From Nitrosomonadales bacterium (GTDB taxonomy: Bacteria > Pseudomonadota > Gammaproteobacteria > Burkholderiales > Gallionellaceae), in the NCBI GenBank assembly GCA_016195965.1, contig JACPYR010000088.1, positions 1 through 34,341 on the forward strand: a stretch of DNA of 34,341 nucleotides, in the 5' to 3' direction. Of this stretch, positions 14,981 through 23,421 are shown piece by piece. Below the pieces are notes generated by a model. The model ran no database searches. It worked only from the letters and a program-made list of their open reading frames with translations, and was not told the origin of the DNA. The first letter of the stretch is position 1. Every line of letters begins with the position of its first letter. The translations under genes and the position numbers were made by a program.

Positions 14981-16990
14981 ATGTTAAGCAAGCTCAATCA
15001 GGTTCAGCGCGATGCCGTGACCTATCTCGACGGCCCTTTGCTGGTGCTGGCCGGGGCGGGCAGCGGCAAGACGCGCGTCATCACCCACAAGATCGCCTAT
15101 CTGATCGAGCAGTGCGGCTATGAGCCGCGCAATATCGCGGCGATCACTTTCACCAACAAGGCGGCCAACGAGATGCGCGAACGTGTCGGAGACTTGCTGA
15201 AAAACACCCATACCAAAGGGAACGCCAAGGGGCTGATCATTAGCACCTTCCATTCGCTGGGCATGAATATCCTGCGCGCCGAAGCCAAGCTGCTGGGCTA
15301 CAAGCCGCAGTTCTCGATCTTCGATTCCAGCGATACCTGGAAGATATTCAGCGAGTTGACCAATTCCGGGGATAAGCAGGAGATACGCGACCTGCAGACG
15401 CAAATCTCGAACTGGAAGTCCGCATTCGTCTCGCCGGAACAGGCTGCAGAAGCAGCTGAGAATGACGAGGCCAAAGTCCACGCGCGCATCTACGCCCGTT
15501 ATCAGGAGACGTTGCGCGCCTATCAGGCGGTGGATTTCGACGACTTGATCCATCTGCCGGTGGTGCTGTTCAAGCAGCATCCCGAAGCCCTGTTGCGCTG
15601 GCAGTTGAAGCTGCGCTACTTGCTGGTGGACGAATATCAGGACACCAACGATTGCCAGTACCAGATGATCAAGTTGATGGCGGACATGCGCGGTGCGCTG
15701 ACCGTGGTGGGTGATGACGACCAGTCGATATACGCTTGGCGCGGCGCGAGCATCGCGAACCTGCACAACTTGCGCGACGATTATCCCAAGCTGAAAGTCA
15801 TCAAGCTGGAGCAGAACTACCGTTCCTCGCAGCGCATCCTGAAGGTGGCGAACCACCTGATCAACCACAATACCAAGGTGTTCGAGAAGAAGCTGTGGAG
15901 CGACCACGGCATCGGCGACCCGATACGCATTTACGCGGCGCGCGACGACGAGCACGAGGCCGAGAGCGTGGTGATGAAACTGATGGCGCACAAGTTCGAG
16001 CATCGCACCCGCTTCGCCGATTATGCGATCCTGTACCGCAGCAATCACCTGTCGCGCGCCTTCGAGGAGCAACTGCGCGCGCAGCGCGTGCCTTATACCG
16101 TCAGCGGCGGCACGTCGTTCTTCGACCGCGCCGAGATCAAGGACATCACCGCTTACCTGCGTTTAATCGCGAATCTGGATGACGATCCGGCCTTCATCCG
16201 CGCGATCACCACGCCCAAGCGAGGTATCGGCAACACCACATTGGAGAAGCTGGGCAGCTATGCCGGATCGCGCCAGATCAGCCTGTTCGAGGCGGCCTTT
16301 GAGCCCCATGTCCAGCATGAATTGCAACCCCGTCAGCATGAAGAGCTGATGCTGTTCTGCAACTTCATCAACCGCATTCAGGATCGCGCCGACAAAGACC
16401 CGTGCGGCGAGCTGCTGGACGAGCTGCTGCGCGCGATCAACTACGAGACCTGGCTGTATGACTCGCACGAATCGCGTCAGGCCGAGAGCAAGTGGAAGAA
16501 CGTCGAAGACTTCATCGGCTGGCTCAAGCGCAAGGCCGAGGCGGACGAGAAATCGCTGATCGCGATGGTGCAGACCATCGCGCTGATCAACATGCTGGAA
16601 GGCAAAGACCAGGAGCCGGATGCCGTCTCGCTGTCCACGCTGCACGCCGCGAAAGGGCTGGAATTCCCGCACGTGTTCATCATCGGCGCGGAAGAAGAAA
16701 TCCTGCCGTTCCGCGACAGCGACGAAAAGCAGATCGAAGAGGAACGCCGCCTGATGTACGTCGGCATCACCCGCGCCGAACGCAGCCTGCAGATCAGCTA
16801 CTGCAACCGCCGCAAGCGCGGCAAGGACTGGATGGCCTGCGAACCCAGCCGCTTCATCGAGGAAATGCCGGAAGGCGAGTTGGTCTACGCGGGCGGCCAC
16901 GCCGATGCGGTACCCGTTGTTAGCAAAGACGAAGGCATGGACAAACTGGCGCGGTTGAAGGCGATGCTGAATAAGCCGGTGGCGGGATAA
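14981..16990 (+). CDS. rep: ATP-dependent DNA helicase Rep (UvrD/Rep family)
   Basis: The 669-residue superfamily 1 helicase moves 3'-5' on single-stranded DNA and helps replication forks pass bound proteins. It has Walker A AGAGSGKT (24-31), ITFTNKAANEMRERV (Ia), the DEYQDTN box, GDDDQSIYAWRGA (III), EQNYRSSQRIL (IV), STLHAAKGLEFPHVF (V) and EERRLMYVGITRA (VI). The length and the start MLSKLNQVQRDAV match Rep (E. coli Rep is 673 residues) better than UvrD. ATGTTAAGC occurs twice, at 14963 and 14981; only the second leads into the gene, since the first frame stops after seven codons. Confidence 0.95.
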   Translation: MLSKLNQVQRDAVTYLDGPLLVLAGAGSGKTRVITHKIAYLIEQCGYEPRNIAAITFTNKAANEMRERVGDLLKNTHTKGNAKGLIISTFHSLGMNILRAEAKLLGYKPQFSIFDSSDTWKIFSELTNSGDKQEIRDLQTQISNWKSAFVSPEQAAEAAENDEAKVHARIYARYQETLRAYQAVDFDDLIHLPVVLFKQHPEALLRWQLKLRYLLVDEYQDTNDCQYQMIKLMADMRGALTVVGDDDQSIYAWRGASIANLHNLRDDYPKLKVIKLEQNYRSSQRILKVANHLINHNTKVFEKKLWSDHGIGDPIRIYAARDDEHEAESVVMKLMAHKFEHRTRFADYAILYRSNHLSRAFEEQLRAQRVPYTVSGGTSFFDRAEIKDITAYLRLIANLDDDPAFIRAITTPKRGIGNTTLEKLGSYAGSRQISLFEAAFEPHVQHELQPRQHEELMLFCNFINRIQDRADKDPCGELLDELLRAINYETWLYDSHESRQAESKWKNVEDFIGWLKRKAEADEKSLIAMVQTIALINMLEGKDQEPDAVSLSTLHAAKGLEFPHVFIIGAEEEILPFRDSDEKQIEEERRLMYVGITRAERSLQISYCNRRKRGKDWMACEPSRFIEEMPEGELVYAGGHADAVPVVSKDEGMDKLARLKAMLNKPVAG

Positions 16991-17102
16991 AGATAGAGAT
17001 TCTGCGCTTCCTCCCCTGATACTTATGGCAATTAGCCCGGATGCAGATCGTTGCAAGCAGAGTAGCGACACCCAACGAAAACTTTCGATAACATCCCAAG
17101 AT

Positions 17103-17129
17103 GATGGGTATCGCTACGCTCCACCCATC
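17103..17129. repeat. Dispersed palindromic repeat after rep
   Basis: GATGGGT (17103-17109) and ACCCATC (17123-17129) flank ATCGCTACGCTCC. This resembles a short palindromic sequence common in intergenic regions of proteobacterial chromosomes. It lies in the 156-bp gap between rep and the convergent outer-membrane-protein gene, where no gene is seen. Confidence 0.45.
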
Positions 17130-17146
17130 CTACTGCTGCGAAAACT

Positions 17147-18022
17147 TCAGAATCGGATGTTTCCAGCTAACATAAATGACTGTTGAACTCCGACTTGGAG
17201 TTCCGCGGTCATGCCTAAATCATCATCTGGGTTGAAGCTCAACCCCAGCACGCCATTGAAATACCTTCTTCCAGTAATGTCTGACTGGGCATTAAATGTC
17301 ACATGTTGGGTGGAATATGTTGTCATTCCACCTGCGATGGGATTTGACCAAACAGTCGTCATGCCGTCCAAAGCAACAGTGTCAGTGCCGGAAATTCGGC
17401 TGAGACAAAGTCCGCCATAAGGACGAACGACACCCGTGCTTGCACTTGCTCCAAAAAATGCATCAATGCGCGTGTATTTAATTTGTTCTGTACCGTTTAT
17501 TACATCCGTCACATAGATATTGTTAACGCCATCAGTTACCCGGGCGTAAGGGTAAGGCAGGAAAAATAGACCATCGGAATTAGTTGTTACTTGCTGTGCA
17601 CGCAACATCAGCCCCATTTTTAGTTCGGAAGCCTGCATGCCGGGAAGTATTTTGACACCTATAGTGCTACGGCTGGACTGTTGTCTGGTGTTTTTTCCAG
17701 TACCTAGATGGGCAAACAATTGACTGCGGGCGTTGAAGGAGTAAGACAACCCGATAAAGACATTATCTTCTTTGAGTAGTGTGTCAGAGAAGGGGGGCAT
17801 AGATTGTGATCCGGATACAGTGCCTATTTGTAAGGTTCCTGTTGACTTGTTGGAATCTAGAGCAATATTGCTTGATACTCCTCCCCCGATCTGGATTTCA
17901 AACTTCCCTGGTGTTCCAATTTGAGTAGGGTTGCCGAACATATCAGCTGCCAGCGAAGCAGCCGGACATGTAGAAATCAGAATCAAGCTGCACAGTAATT
18001 TATTTTTGGCGTATCCCATCAT
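17147..18022 (-). CDS. Predicted outer-membrane beta-barrel protein
   Basis: The 291-residue product begins with a signal peptide (MMGYAKNKLLCSLILIS, cleavage likely near SLAAD). Alternating hydrophobic and polar strands follow, and it ends in ...AGNIRF, a terminal aromatic residue typical of outer-membrane barrels. GGGGAG seven bases before the first of two ATG codons supports the start at 18022. The C-terminal part (RRYFNGVLGLSFNPDDDLGMTAELQVG) resembles transporter-like barrels of the phenol-degradation MetA group, but the match is loose and no substrate can be named. It is convergent with rep. Confidence 0.6.
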   Translation of the reverse strand: MMGYAKNKLLCSLILISTCPAASLAADMFGNPTQIGTPGKFEIQIGGGVSSNIALDSNKSTGTLQIGTVSGSQSMPPFSDTLLKEDNVFIGLSYSFNARSQLFAHLGTGKNTRQQSSRSTIGVKILPGMQASELKMGLMLRAQQVTTNSDGLFFLPYPYARVTDGVNNIYVTDVINGTEQIKYTRIDAFFGASASTGVVRPYGGLCLSRISGTDTVALDGMTTVWSNPIAGGMTTYSTQHVTFNAQSDITGRRYFNGVLGLSFNPDDDLGMTAELQVGVQQSFMLAGNIRF

Positions 18023-18277
18023 CGTTGTTCTCCCCTGTTTTTTGTTCTGAGTAAAAGAATTTAATTTCTGGATGAAGTCTAACCCAACTTCATTGATGCA
18101 TACCAGCGGAAAACACCCGTATAGCAATCAACTTGGGGCGACTTGGCATTTTTATTCATAACGCATATTTCAAGCCGCCCGCAGACGCGTTTCACACCTT
18201 GACGATGGGCGCCTAAAGATTATTTTGGTGACAAGATTGTTATTAACTAAGCAACCAGAAGCCGGTTGCCAAGTGGC

Positions 18278-18306
18278 TGGTTATGACTTACAGACTTGCG
18301 TATAAT
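18278..18306 (+). promoter_or_regulatory. Candidate guaB promoter
   Basis: A perfect TATAAT (18301-18306) lies 24 bp before the guaB ATG. At the 17-bp spacing the -35 position reads TGGTTA, a weak match, so an activator may help. Two mutually exclusive inverted repeats lie just upstream (GCAACC/GGTTGC at 18251-18269, AACCAG/CTGGTT at 18253-18282). The rest of the 308-bp gap between the outer-membrane-protein gene and guaB shows nothing else. Confidence 0.5.
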
Positions 18307-18330
18307 GTTCGCTTTGCCGAGGGCTGTTTC

Positions 18331-19791
18331 ATGCGCATTATTCAAAAAGCATTAACCTTTGACGACGTCCTGCTCGTTCCTGCCTACTCCAATGTGTTGC
18401 CGCGCGATGTCAGTCTGCGCACGCAACTGACCCGCAATATCGACCTGAATATCCCGCTGTTGTCTGCGGCGATGGATACCGTCACCGAGTCGCGCCTGGC
18501 GATTGCGCTGGCGCAGGAAGGCGGCATCGGCATCATCCACAAGAACATGTCTTCCCAGGCGCAGGCGGCCAAGGTTGCCAAGGTCAAGCGTTTCGAGAGC
18601 GGCGTGGTCAAGGACCCGATCACCATCACGCCGGACATGACGGTGCGCAGCGTGCTGAGCCTGACGCGCCAGCACAAGATTTCGGGTTTGCCGGTGGTGC
18701 AGGGCAAGCTGCTGGTCGGCATCGTCACCAATCGCGATCTGCGTTTCGAGAGCAATCTGGACCAGCCGGTTAAAAATATCATGACGCCGCGCGAGCGGCT
18801 GATTACCGTCAAGGAAAATGCCAGCCTGGAAGAGGCTCGCAACCTGATGCACAAGCATCGTATCGAGCGCGTGCTGGTGGTGAATGACGCGTTCGAGTTG
18901 CGCGGACTGATGACGGTAAAAGATATCCTGAAATCCAATGAACATCCGTCGGCCTGCAAAGACAGCCATGGCCGCCTGCGCGTCGGTGCGGCAGTCGGGG
19001 TGGGCGAGGGCACGGATGAACGTGTTGCTTTGTTGGCCGAGGCTGGGGTGGACGTGATCGTGGTGGATACCGCGCACGGCCATTCGCAGGGCGTGCTGGA
19101 TCGCGTCAAATGGGTCAAGACTAAATTTCCTCATGTCGAAGTGATAGGCGGGAACATCGCCACCGGCGGTGCGGCGATGGCTTTGCTGGATCACGGCGCG
19201 GACGGCGTGAAGGTCGGCATCGGTCCCGGTTCGATTTGCACCACGCGTATCGTCGCTGGTGTCGGGGTGCCGCAGATCGCGGCGATCCAGGCTGTCGCCA
19301 AGGCGTTGCAGGGCACCGGTGTGCCGTTGATTGCCGACGGCGGCATACGCTATTCGGGCGACATCTCCAAAGCGATCGCGGCGGGCGCGCATGCGGTGAT
19401 GCTGGGCGGCTTGTTTGCCGGTACCGAAGAGGCGCCCGGCGAGATCGAATTGTTCCAGGGGCGTTCCTACAAGTCCTATCGCGGCATGGGCAGTTTGGGC
19501 GCGATGCAGCAGGGGTCCAGCGACCGCTATTTCCAGGACAACGAAGCCAACCAGGACAAGCTGGTGCCGGAAGGCGTGGAAGGCCGCGTGCCATTCAAGG
19601 GCAGCGTGCTGCAGGTGATCCACCAATTGATGGGCGGACTGCGCTCCAGCATGGGCTATGTGGGATGCGCGGATATCGCCACGATGCATGCCAAGGCCGA
19701 GTTTGTAGAGATCACGTCTTCCGGCATCCGCGAGTCGCACGTGCACGATGTGCAGATTACCAAGGAAGCGCCGAATTACCACATAGACTAG
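18331..19791 (+). CDS. guaB: Inosine-5'-monophosphate dehydrogenase
   Basis: The 486-residue cytoplasmic enzyme oxidises IMP to XMP with NAD, the committed step to GMP. It starts [21 protein letters not shown] pair of CBS domains occupies about residues 95-205, and [18 protein letters not shown] holds the catalytic cysteine. The later [13 protein letters not shown] and [10 protein letters not shown] (active-site flap) blocks are intact. ATG 18331 was preferred to an upstream in-frame start at 18283, because the -10 box at 18301 lies between them. The downstream partner is guaA, here separated by a repeat-bracketed insertion. Confidence 0.96.
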   Translation: MRIIQKALTFDDVLLVPAYSNVLPRDVSLRTQLTRNIDLNIPLLSAAMDTVTESRLAIALAQEGGIGIIHKNMSSQAQAAKVAKVKRFESGVVKDPITITPDMTVRSVLSLTRQHKISGLPVVQGKLLVGIVTNRDLRFESNLDQPVKNIMTPRERLITVKENASLEEARNLMHKHRIERVLVVNDAFELRGLMTVKDILKSNEHPSACKDSHGRLRVGAAVGVGEGTDERVALLAEAGVDVIVVDTAHGHSQGVLDRVKWVKTKFPHVEVIGGNIATGGAAMALLDHGADGVKVGIGPGSICTTRIVAGVGVPQIAAIQAVAKALQGTGVPLIADGGIRYSGDISKAIAAGAHAVMLGGLFAGTEEAPGEIELFQGRSYKSYRGMGSLGAMQQGSSDRYFQDNEANQDKLVPEGVEGRVPFKGSVLQVIHQLMGGLRSSMGYVGCADIATMHAKAEFVEITSSGIRESHVHDVQITKEAPNYHID

Positions 19792-19795
19792 TTGA

Positions 19796-19823
19796 TAGAC
19801 GTTAGTCGCTAGTCGTTAGTTAA
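19796..19823 (-). repeat. Inverted copy of the heptad repeat
   Basis: On the plus strand it reads TAGAC-GTTAGTC-GCTAGTC-GTTAGTT-AA, the reverse complement of the GACTAAC-type heptads that follow. Together with the copy at 19842 it can form a long stem around an 18-base loop right after the guaB stop codon, and this might also end guaB transcription. Confidence 0.75.
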
Positions 19824-19841
19824 CCCGGTGCAGCGAGATTT

Positions 19842-19885
19842 TTAACTAATGACTAATGTCTAGCGACTAACGACTAACGACTGAA
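19842..19885 (+). repeat. 5' direct heptad repeat copy
   Basis: After TTAACTAAT come heptads GACTAAT, GTCTAGC, GACTAAC, GACTAAC, then GACTGAA touching the ATG of the small gene. It is one heptad longer than the 3' copy at 20235-20271 and otherwise nearly identical. Confidence 0.8.
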
Positions 19886-20242
19886 ATGCCCGGATACCGT
19901 GATCTGAAAGTTTGGCAGATGGCCATGCGGTTGGCCGAGGAAGTTTATCGGTTGAGTGCACAGTTTCCGAAGCATGAAATTTATGGTCTTGCCAGTCAGT
20001 TGCAACGCTCAGCAGTTTCCTTGCCATCCAACATAGCAGAGGGGCATGGGCGCAATTCAGGCAAGGAGTTCAATCATTTTCTGGGCATAGCTTTGGGATC
20101 ACTGGCAGAAATGGAAACGCAACTGATCTTGGCGCAGCGTTTGGGATATCTGACTGAAGATGAAATTAGCCCAGCCCTGCAAAATGCAGACGAGATCGGC
20201 AAAATGCTAAAAGGCCTGCAAAAATCTCTCAACATTAACTAA
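19886..20242 (+). CDS. Four-helix-bundle protein (23S rRNA intervening-sequence family)
   Basis: The 118-residue protein begins MPGYRDLKVWQMAMRLAEEV and contains RSAVSLPSNIAEGHGRNS and LGSLAEMETQLILAQRLGYL. These are signature blocks of the S23/IVS family first known from insertions in 23S rRNA genes and related in fold to Avd proteins of diversity-generating retroelements. Members form pentameric barrels with basic surfaces; their biochemical role is not settled. No Shine-Dalgarno precedes the ATG, because repeat sequence occupies that position. The stop codon lies in the 3' repeat. It sits between guaB and guaA in the same direction and has no link to rRNA here. Confidence 0.9.
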   Translation: MPGYRDLKVWQMAMRLAEEVYRLSAQFPKHEIYGLASQLQRSAVSLPSNIAEGHGRNSGKEFNHFLGIALGSLAEMETQLILAQRLGYLTEDEISPALQNADEIGKMLKGLQKSLNIN

Positions 20243-20271
20243 CGACTAACGTCTAGCGACTAATGACTGAA
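20235..20271 (+). repeat. 3' direct heptad repeat copy, containing the guaA start codon
   Basis: After TTAACTAAC come heptads GACTAAC, GTCTAGC, GACTAAT, then GACTGAA. The four-helix gene stops at 20240-20242 and guaA starts at ATG 20263, both inside the repeat. No purine-rich ribosome binding site is seen before that ATG. Confidence 0.8.
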
Positions 20272-21933
20272 CATAGAAAAATCCTGATCCTCGATTTCGG
20301 TTCGCAATACACCCAGTTGATTGCTCGCCGCGTCCGTGAAACCAACGTCTATTGCGAGCTGCATCCATGGGATGTGGATGCGGACTTTATCCGGAATTTC
20401 AATCCTGCTGGCATCATCCTGTCCGGCGGGCCGAACTCGGTGTATGAGGACGAAACGCCCAAAGCGCCGCAGGTGGTGTTTGAGCTGGGCGTGCCGGTGC
20501 TGGGCATCTGTTACGGCATGCAGACCATGGCGGCGCAACTGGGCGGCCGTGTCGAGAGCGGAAAGGTGCGCGAGTTCGGCTATGCCGAGATCAGGGCGCG
20601 CGGCCATTCAAAATTGTTCGACGGCATACAGGACAAGTCCAACGCTCAAGGCCACGGCCTGTTGGACGTATGGATGAGCCACGGCGACAAGGTCACCGCG
20701 CTGCCCCCCGGCTTTTCGGCGATCGCCTCCAACGAGGCCACTCCCTATGCCGCGATGGCGGACGATGCGCGCCGTTTCTACGCGGTGCAATTCCATCCCG
20801 AGGTGACCCACACCTATCAGGGCAAGGCGATCATAGGGCGCTTCGTGCACGACATCTGCGGTTGCGGCGCTGACTGGAATATGCCGGATTACATAGGCGA
20901 GGCGGTGGAAAAAATCCGTGCCCAGGTGGGCAAGGACGAAGTGATACTCGGTCTGTCCGGCGGCGTGGACTCCTCGGTGGCGGCGGCGTTGATCCACCGC
21001 GCCATCGGCGACCAGCTCACCTGCGTGTTCGTGGACAACGGCCTGCTGCGCCTGAACGAAGGTGCTCAGGTGATGGAGACTTTCGGCAACCACTTGCACA
21101 TGAAAATCATTCATGTCGATGCCAGCGACGAATTTTTGCATCACCTGGCTGGGGTGTCCGAGCCGGAAAAAAAGCGCAAAATAATCGGCCGCGAATTTGT
21201 CGAAGTGTTCCAGCGCGAAGCCAAGAAATTGCCGCAAGCCAAGTGGCTGGCGCAAGGCACGATCTACCCGGACGTGATCGAGTCGGCCGGAGCAAAAACC
21301 AAGAAAGCGCATGCCATCAAATCGCACCACAACGTGGGCGGCTTGCCGGAAAGCCTGCACCTGAAACTGCTAGAGCCGCTACGCGAACTGTTCAAGGACG
21401 AAGTGCGCGAACTGGGCGTGGCGTTGGGGCTGCCGCACGACATGGTATATCGCCATCCTTTCCCCGGCCCAGGCTTGGGCGTGCGCATCCTCGGCGAAGT
21501 GAAGAAAGAGTACGCCGATCTGCTGCGCCGCGCCGATGCGATCTTCATCGAGGAGCTGCGCAACACCCGTTTCGAACCCTCTCCCGCCGGGAGAGGGCTG
21601 GGTGAGGGAAAGACGTCGGCTGGAGCAAGCTCCCTCACCCCAACCCTCTCACCAGGGGAGAGGGAGATGACTTGGTACGACGCGACTTCGCAGGCCTTCA
21701 CGGTGTTCCTTCCCGTCAAGTCGGTCGGCGTGATGGGCGACGGTCGCACCTACGAATGGGTGGTGGCCTTGCGCGCGGTGCAGACGCAGGATTTTATGAC
21801 CGCACATTGGGCACATCTGCCTTACGAGTTGCTGGGTAAAGTTTCCAACCGCATTATCAACGAAGTGCGCGGCATCAACCGCGTTGTCTACGACATCTCC
21901 GGCAAGCCCCCCGCGACGATCGAGTGGGAGTAG
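20263..21933 (+). CDS. guaA: GMP synthase (glutamine-hydrolysing), with in-frame insertion
   Basis: The product is 556 residues, where about 510-540 is usual. It converts XMP to GMP with ATP and glutamine. The class I amidotransferase domain (about 1-205) has [10 protein letters not shown] with Cys83 and QFHPEVTHT. The ATP-pyrophosphatase domain has the PP-loop LSGGVDSS, and the C-terminal dimerisation domain ends KPPATIEWE. About 30 residues at roughly 439-469 (from [12 protein letters not shown] to [12 protein letters not shown]) come from a palindromic DNA repeat inserted in frame at the boundary of the last two domains. All catalytic motifs are kept, so it is probably active. The start codon lies in the heptad repeat. 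Confidence 0.93.
   Translation: MTEHRKILILDFGSQYTQLIARRVRETNVYCELHPWDVDADFIRNFNPAGIILSGGPNSVYEDETPKAPQVVFELGVPVLGICYGMQTMAAQLGGRVESGKVREFGYAEIRARGHSKLFDGIQDKSNAQGHGLLDVWMSHGDKVTALPPGFSAIASNEATPYAAMADDARRFYAVQFHPEVTHTYQGKAIIGRFVHDICGCGADWNMPDYIGEAVEKIRAQVGKDEVILGLSGGVDSSVAAALIHRAIGDQLTCVFVDNGLLRLNEGAQVMETFGNHLHMKIIHVDASDEFLHHLAGVSEPEKKRKIIGREFVEVFQREAKKLPQAKWLAQGTIYPDVIESAGAKTKKAHAIKSHHNVGGLPESLHLKLLEPLRELFKDEVRELGVALGLPHDMVYRHPFPGPGLGVRILGEVKKEYADLLRRADAIFIEELRNTRFEPSPAGRGLGEGKTSAGASSLTPTLSPGEREMTWYDATSQAFTVFLPVKSVGVMGDGRTYEWVVALRAVQTQDFMTAHWAHLPYELLGKVSNRIINEVRGINRVVYDISGKPPATIEWE
21577..21666. repeat. Two-arm palindromic repeat inserted in guaA
   Basis: One arm (21577-21609, CCCTCTCCCGCCGGGAGAGG followed by GCTGGGTGAGGGA) and an inverted arm (21631-21666, TCCCTCACCCCAACCCTCTC and onward) are separated by about 20 bases. 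The arms are complementary to each other and each can fold by itself, the layout of a paired REP element. Its length and register keep the guaA frame open. Confidence 0.8.
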
Positions 21934-21947
21934 TTCATCAGAAATTA

Positions 21948-21965
21948 AGTATTTATATAAATACT
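21948..21965. promoter_or_regulatory. Perfect 18-bp AT palindrome after guaA; the rest of the gap is empty
   Basis: AGTATTTATATAAATACT is identical to its reverse complement and lies 15 bp after the guaA stop codon. It could be a weak transcript end or an operator for a dimeric protein. The whole gap 21934-22366 (433 bp) contains no gene I can support. A small hairpin, GCGGG/CCCGC at 22164-22180, is the only other structure. Confidence 0.35.
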
Positions 21966-22366
21966 ATCGGCTTGCAAAAAACATTCGCATTTCAAAAATT
22001 GGCATGATTTTTCGGCACGTTTTTGTTACACCCACACTATCTTTTGCGTTAGCCTGTTGGTTTTTGCGCCGTTTTCTCTCCCCGGCACACGATCGCCAGC
22101 GTGACAAATTGAGGCCGCCACGCTTTTAATTCAGGCTGCGAAAATTACGCTTGATGTGGCATTGCGGGTTGCTTGCCCGCCTTCTTGCTGAGTTCTTGGT
22201 CGCTAGGCAATTTCCTATGCCCAGCCTAAGAATATATGTAGAAAGATTTTCCATTTCACTGATTGTTTCACCCTCCCAATTGACCATAATACAGCAGCGG
22301 TATTGATTCTGCTTAACGTCAGAAAATTAAACATTTTTTCTCAGTTTATTTGATAAGGAGAACATC

Positions 22367-22573
22367 ATGAAGCTAGGGGACATACGTTCCATTGCCAAGT
22401 CACACCATATCAAACCAGGCCACCTTTCAAAAGCCGAGTTGATCAAATCGATTCAAATCAACGAGGGAAATTTCGACTGCTTTGCGACGGCCTGCAACGG
22501 AGACTGCGATCAGTCCGGTTGTCTTTGGCGTGATGACTGCTTTGCTGCGTCTCGCGGGATGGCGCTGTCGTGA
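22367..22573 (+). CDS. SAP/Rho-N-like small Cys-rich protein
   Basis: In this 68-residue protein, residues 1-31 (MKLGDIRSIAKSHHIKPGHL then SKAELIKSIQ) form a SAP or Rho-N-type helix-extended-helix, a nucleic-acid-binding module. Five cysteines follow (38, 43, 47, 52, 58) in a tail with the pattern FDCF.TAC.GDCDQ.GCLWRDDC, suggesting a bound metal or a redox switch. AAGGAG lies upstream of the ATG. The same small protein type is often found beside stress genes in environmental proteobacteria; its function is unknown. Confidence 0.7.
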   Translation: MKLGDIRSIAKSHHIKPGHLSKAELIKSIQINEGNFDCFATACNGDCDQSGCLWRDDCFAASRGMALS

Positions 22574-22603
22574 ACCTTGTTAATCTTAGATGCAACAGGC
22601 CTG

Positions 22604-22625
22604 CGGGAGCTTTCCCCGTTTTTTT
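22604..22625 (+). terminator. Probable intrinsic terminator before the cold-shock gene
   Basis: CGGG (22604-22607) pairs with CCCG (22615-22618), followed directly by seven T. The stem is short, so it is a weak terminator separating the SAP-type gene from the cold-shock gene. Confidence 0.4.
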
Positions 22626-22640
22626 ATAGAAGGAAGAATC

Positions 22641-22856
22641 ATGACAACCGGTACAGTTAAATGGTTTAACGATGCAAAAGGTTTTGGTTTCATCACTCCG
22701 GATGATGGGGGCGAGGATTTGTTCGCGCATTATTCCGCGATCAATATGAACGGCTTCAAGACACTCAAGGAAGGTCAGAAGATCAGCTTTGAAGTCATGC
22801 AAGGCCCCAAGGGTAAACAGGCTTCCAACATTCAAGGCATTAATCGTCCCGGCTGA
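22641..22856 (+). CDS. Cold-shock domain protein (CspA family)
   Basis: The 71-residue single cold-shock domain has RNP1 KGFGFI and RNP2 DLFAHY (commonly DVFVHF), starting [20 protein letters not shown]. Such proteins bind single-stranded RNA and DNA and melt mRNA structure. ATG 22641 follows AAGGAAG; the longer upstream frame is not supported. It is the second gene of the stress cluster. Confidence 0.93.
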   Translation: MTTGTVKWFNDAKGFGFITPDDGGEDLFAHYSAINMNGFKTLKEGQKISFEVMQGPKGKQASNIQGINRPG

Positions 22857-22914
22857 TTATTGATGTTCAACGTTTTACTGATTGTTTTATTCACTTGACC
22901 TAAGGAGAAATAAA

Positions 22915-23394
22915 ATGAACAACATTACCCGTTTTAATCCATTCAACGAATTGGCACGAGTCGATCCATTGCTTGCGCGTTTCGATCCGTTTTGGGAAAT
23001 GGATGACGTCATGAATCGTTTCATGATGCGCCCATTTTCGCTTCTTCGCGAAGGAATGGAAATGGAACCGCAGATGCGGATGGATGTGAAAGAGGCGGAT
23101 GGAAAATATCTGGTCAACGCGGAAATCCCCGGCGTCAAGAAGGATGACATCCATGTGACGATAGACGGGAACCGGGTTTCCATCAGCGCCGAAGTCAAGC
23201 AGGAGAAGGAAGCCAAAGACGGCGAACGGGTGATCCGCTGCGAGCGCAGTTACGGCATGACATCACGCAGTTTCACCCTGGCCGACGAAGTCGATCAGAA
23301 CAAAATCCAGGCTAAATATGATAACGGCATACTCGAACTGACCCTGCCCAAGAAACCGGGAGCATCGACGCGCAAGGAAATCTCCATCTCGTAA
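22915..23394 (+). CDS. Small heat-shock protein Hsp20
   Basis: The 159-residue protein has an alpha-crystallin domain (about 50-150: MDVKEADGKYLVNAEIPGVK, then ISAEVKQEKE and the GILELTLPKK strand) and an N-terminal arm rich in Phe, Arg and Pro. Hsp20 proteins hold unfolding proteins in oligomers for refolding by ATP-driven chaperones. The C-terminal IxI motif is weakly represented by ISIS. TAAGGAG precedes ATG 22915. The gene is 27 bp before the next one and probably shares its transcript. Confidence 0.93.
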   Translation: MNNITRFNPFNELARVDPLLARFDPFWEMDDVMNRFMMRPFSLLREGMEMEPQMRMDVKEADGKYLVNAEIPGVKKDDIHVTIDGNRVSISAEVKQEKEAKDGERVIRCERSYGMTSRSFTLADEVDQNKIQAKYDNGILELTLPKKPGASTRKEISIS

Positions 23395-23421
23395 ATTTTC
23401 AGGGCACTTTAGGAGAAGATT

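Larger units (their letters stand above)
19796..20271 (+). mobile_element. Repeat-bracketed four-helix-bundle cassette between guaB and guaA
   Basis: A 357-bp gene is bounded by two direct copies of a 7-bp-periodic sequence (19842-19885 and 20235-20271), and an inverted copy lies further upstream (19796-19823). The heptads are variants of GACTAAC, GACTAAT and GTCTAGC. The 3' copy supplies the stop codon of the small gene and the start codon of guaA. The symmetry and the placement between two genes that are normally neighbours suggest a mobile unit that brings its own repeat. No transposase or recombinase is encoded, so movement would depend on the four-helix protein or on outside enzymes. Confidence 0.6.

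Noticed and set aside
16991..17146. A small gene between rep and the outer-membrane-protein gene
   Set aside because: Only a dispersed palindromic repeat was found, with no supported frame.
18283..18330. An earlier start for guaB
   Set aside because: It would place the -10 box inside the coding sequence, and IMP dehydrogenases start at [13 protein letters not shown].
19796..20271. CRISPR array, because of repeated short units
   Set aside because: The repeats are 7 bp, contiguous and without unique spacers, and they frame a gene. No cas gene is in the window.
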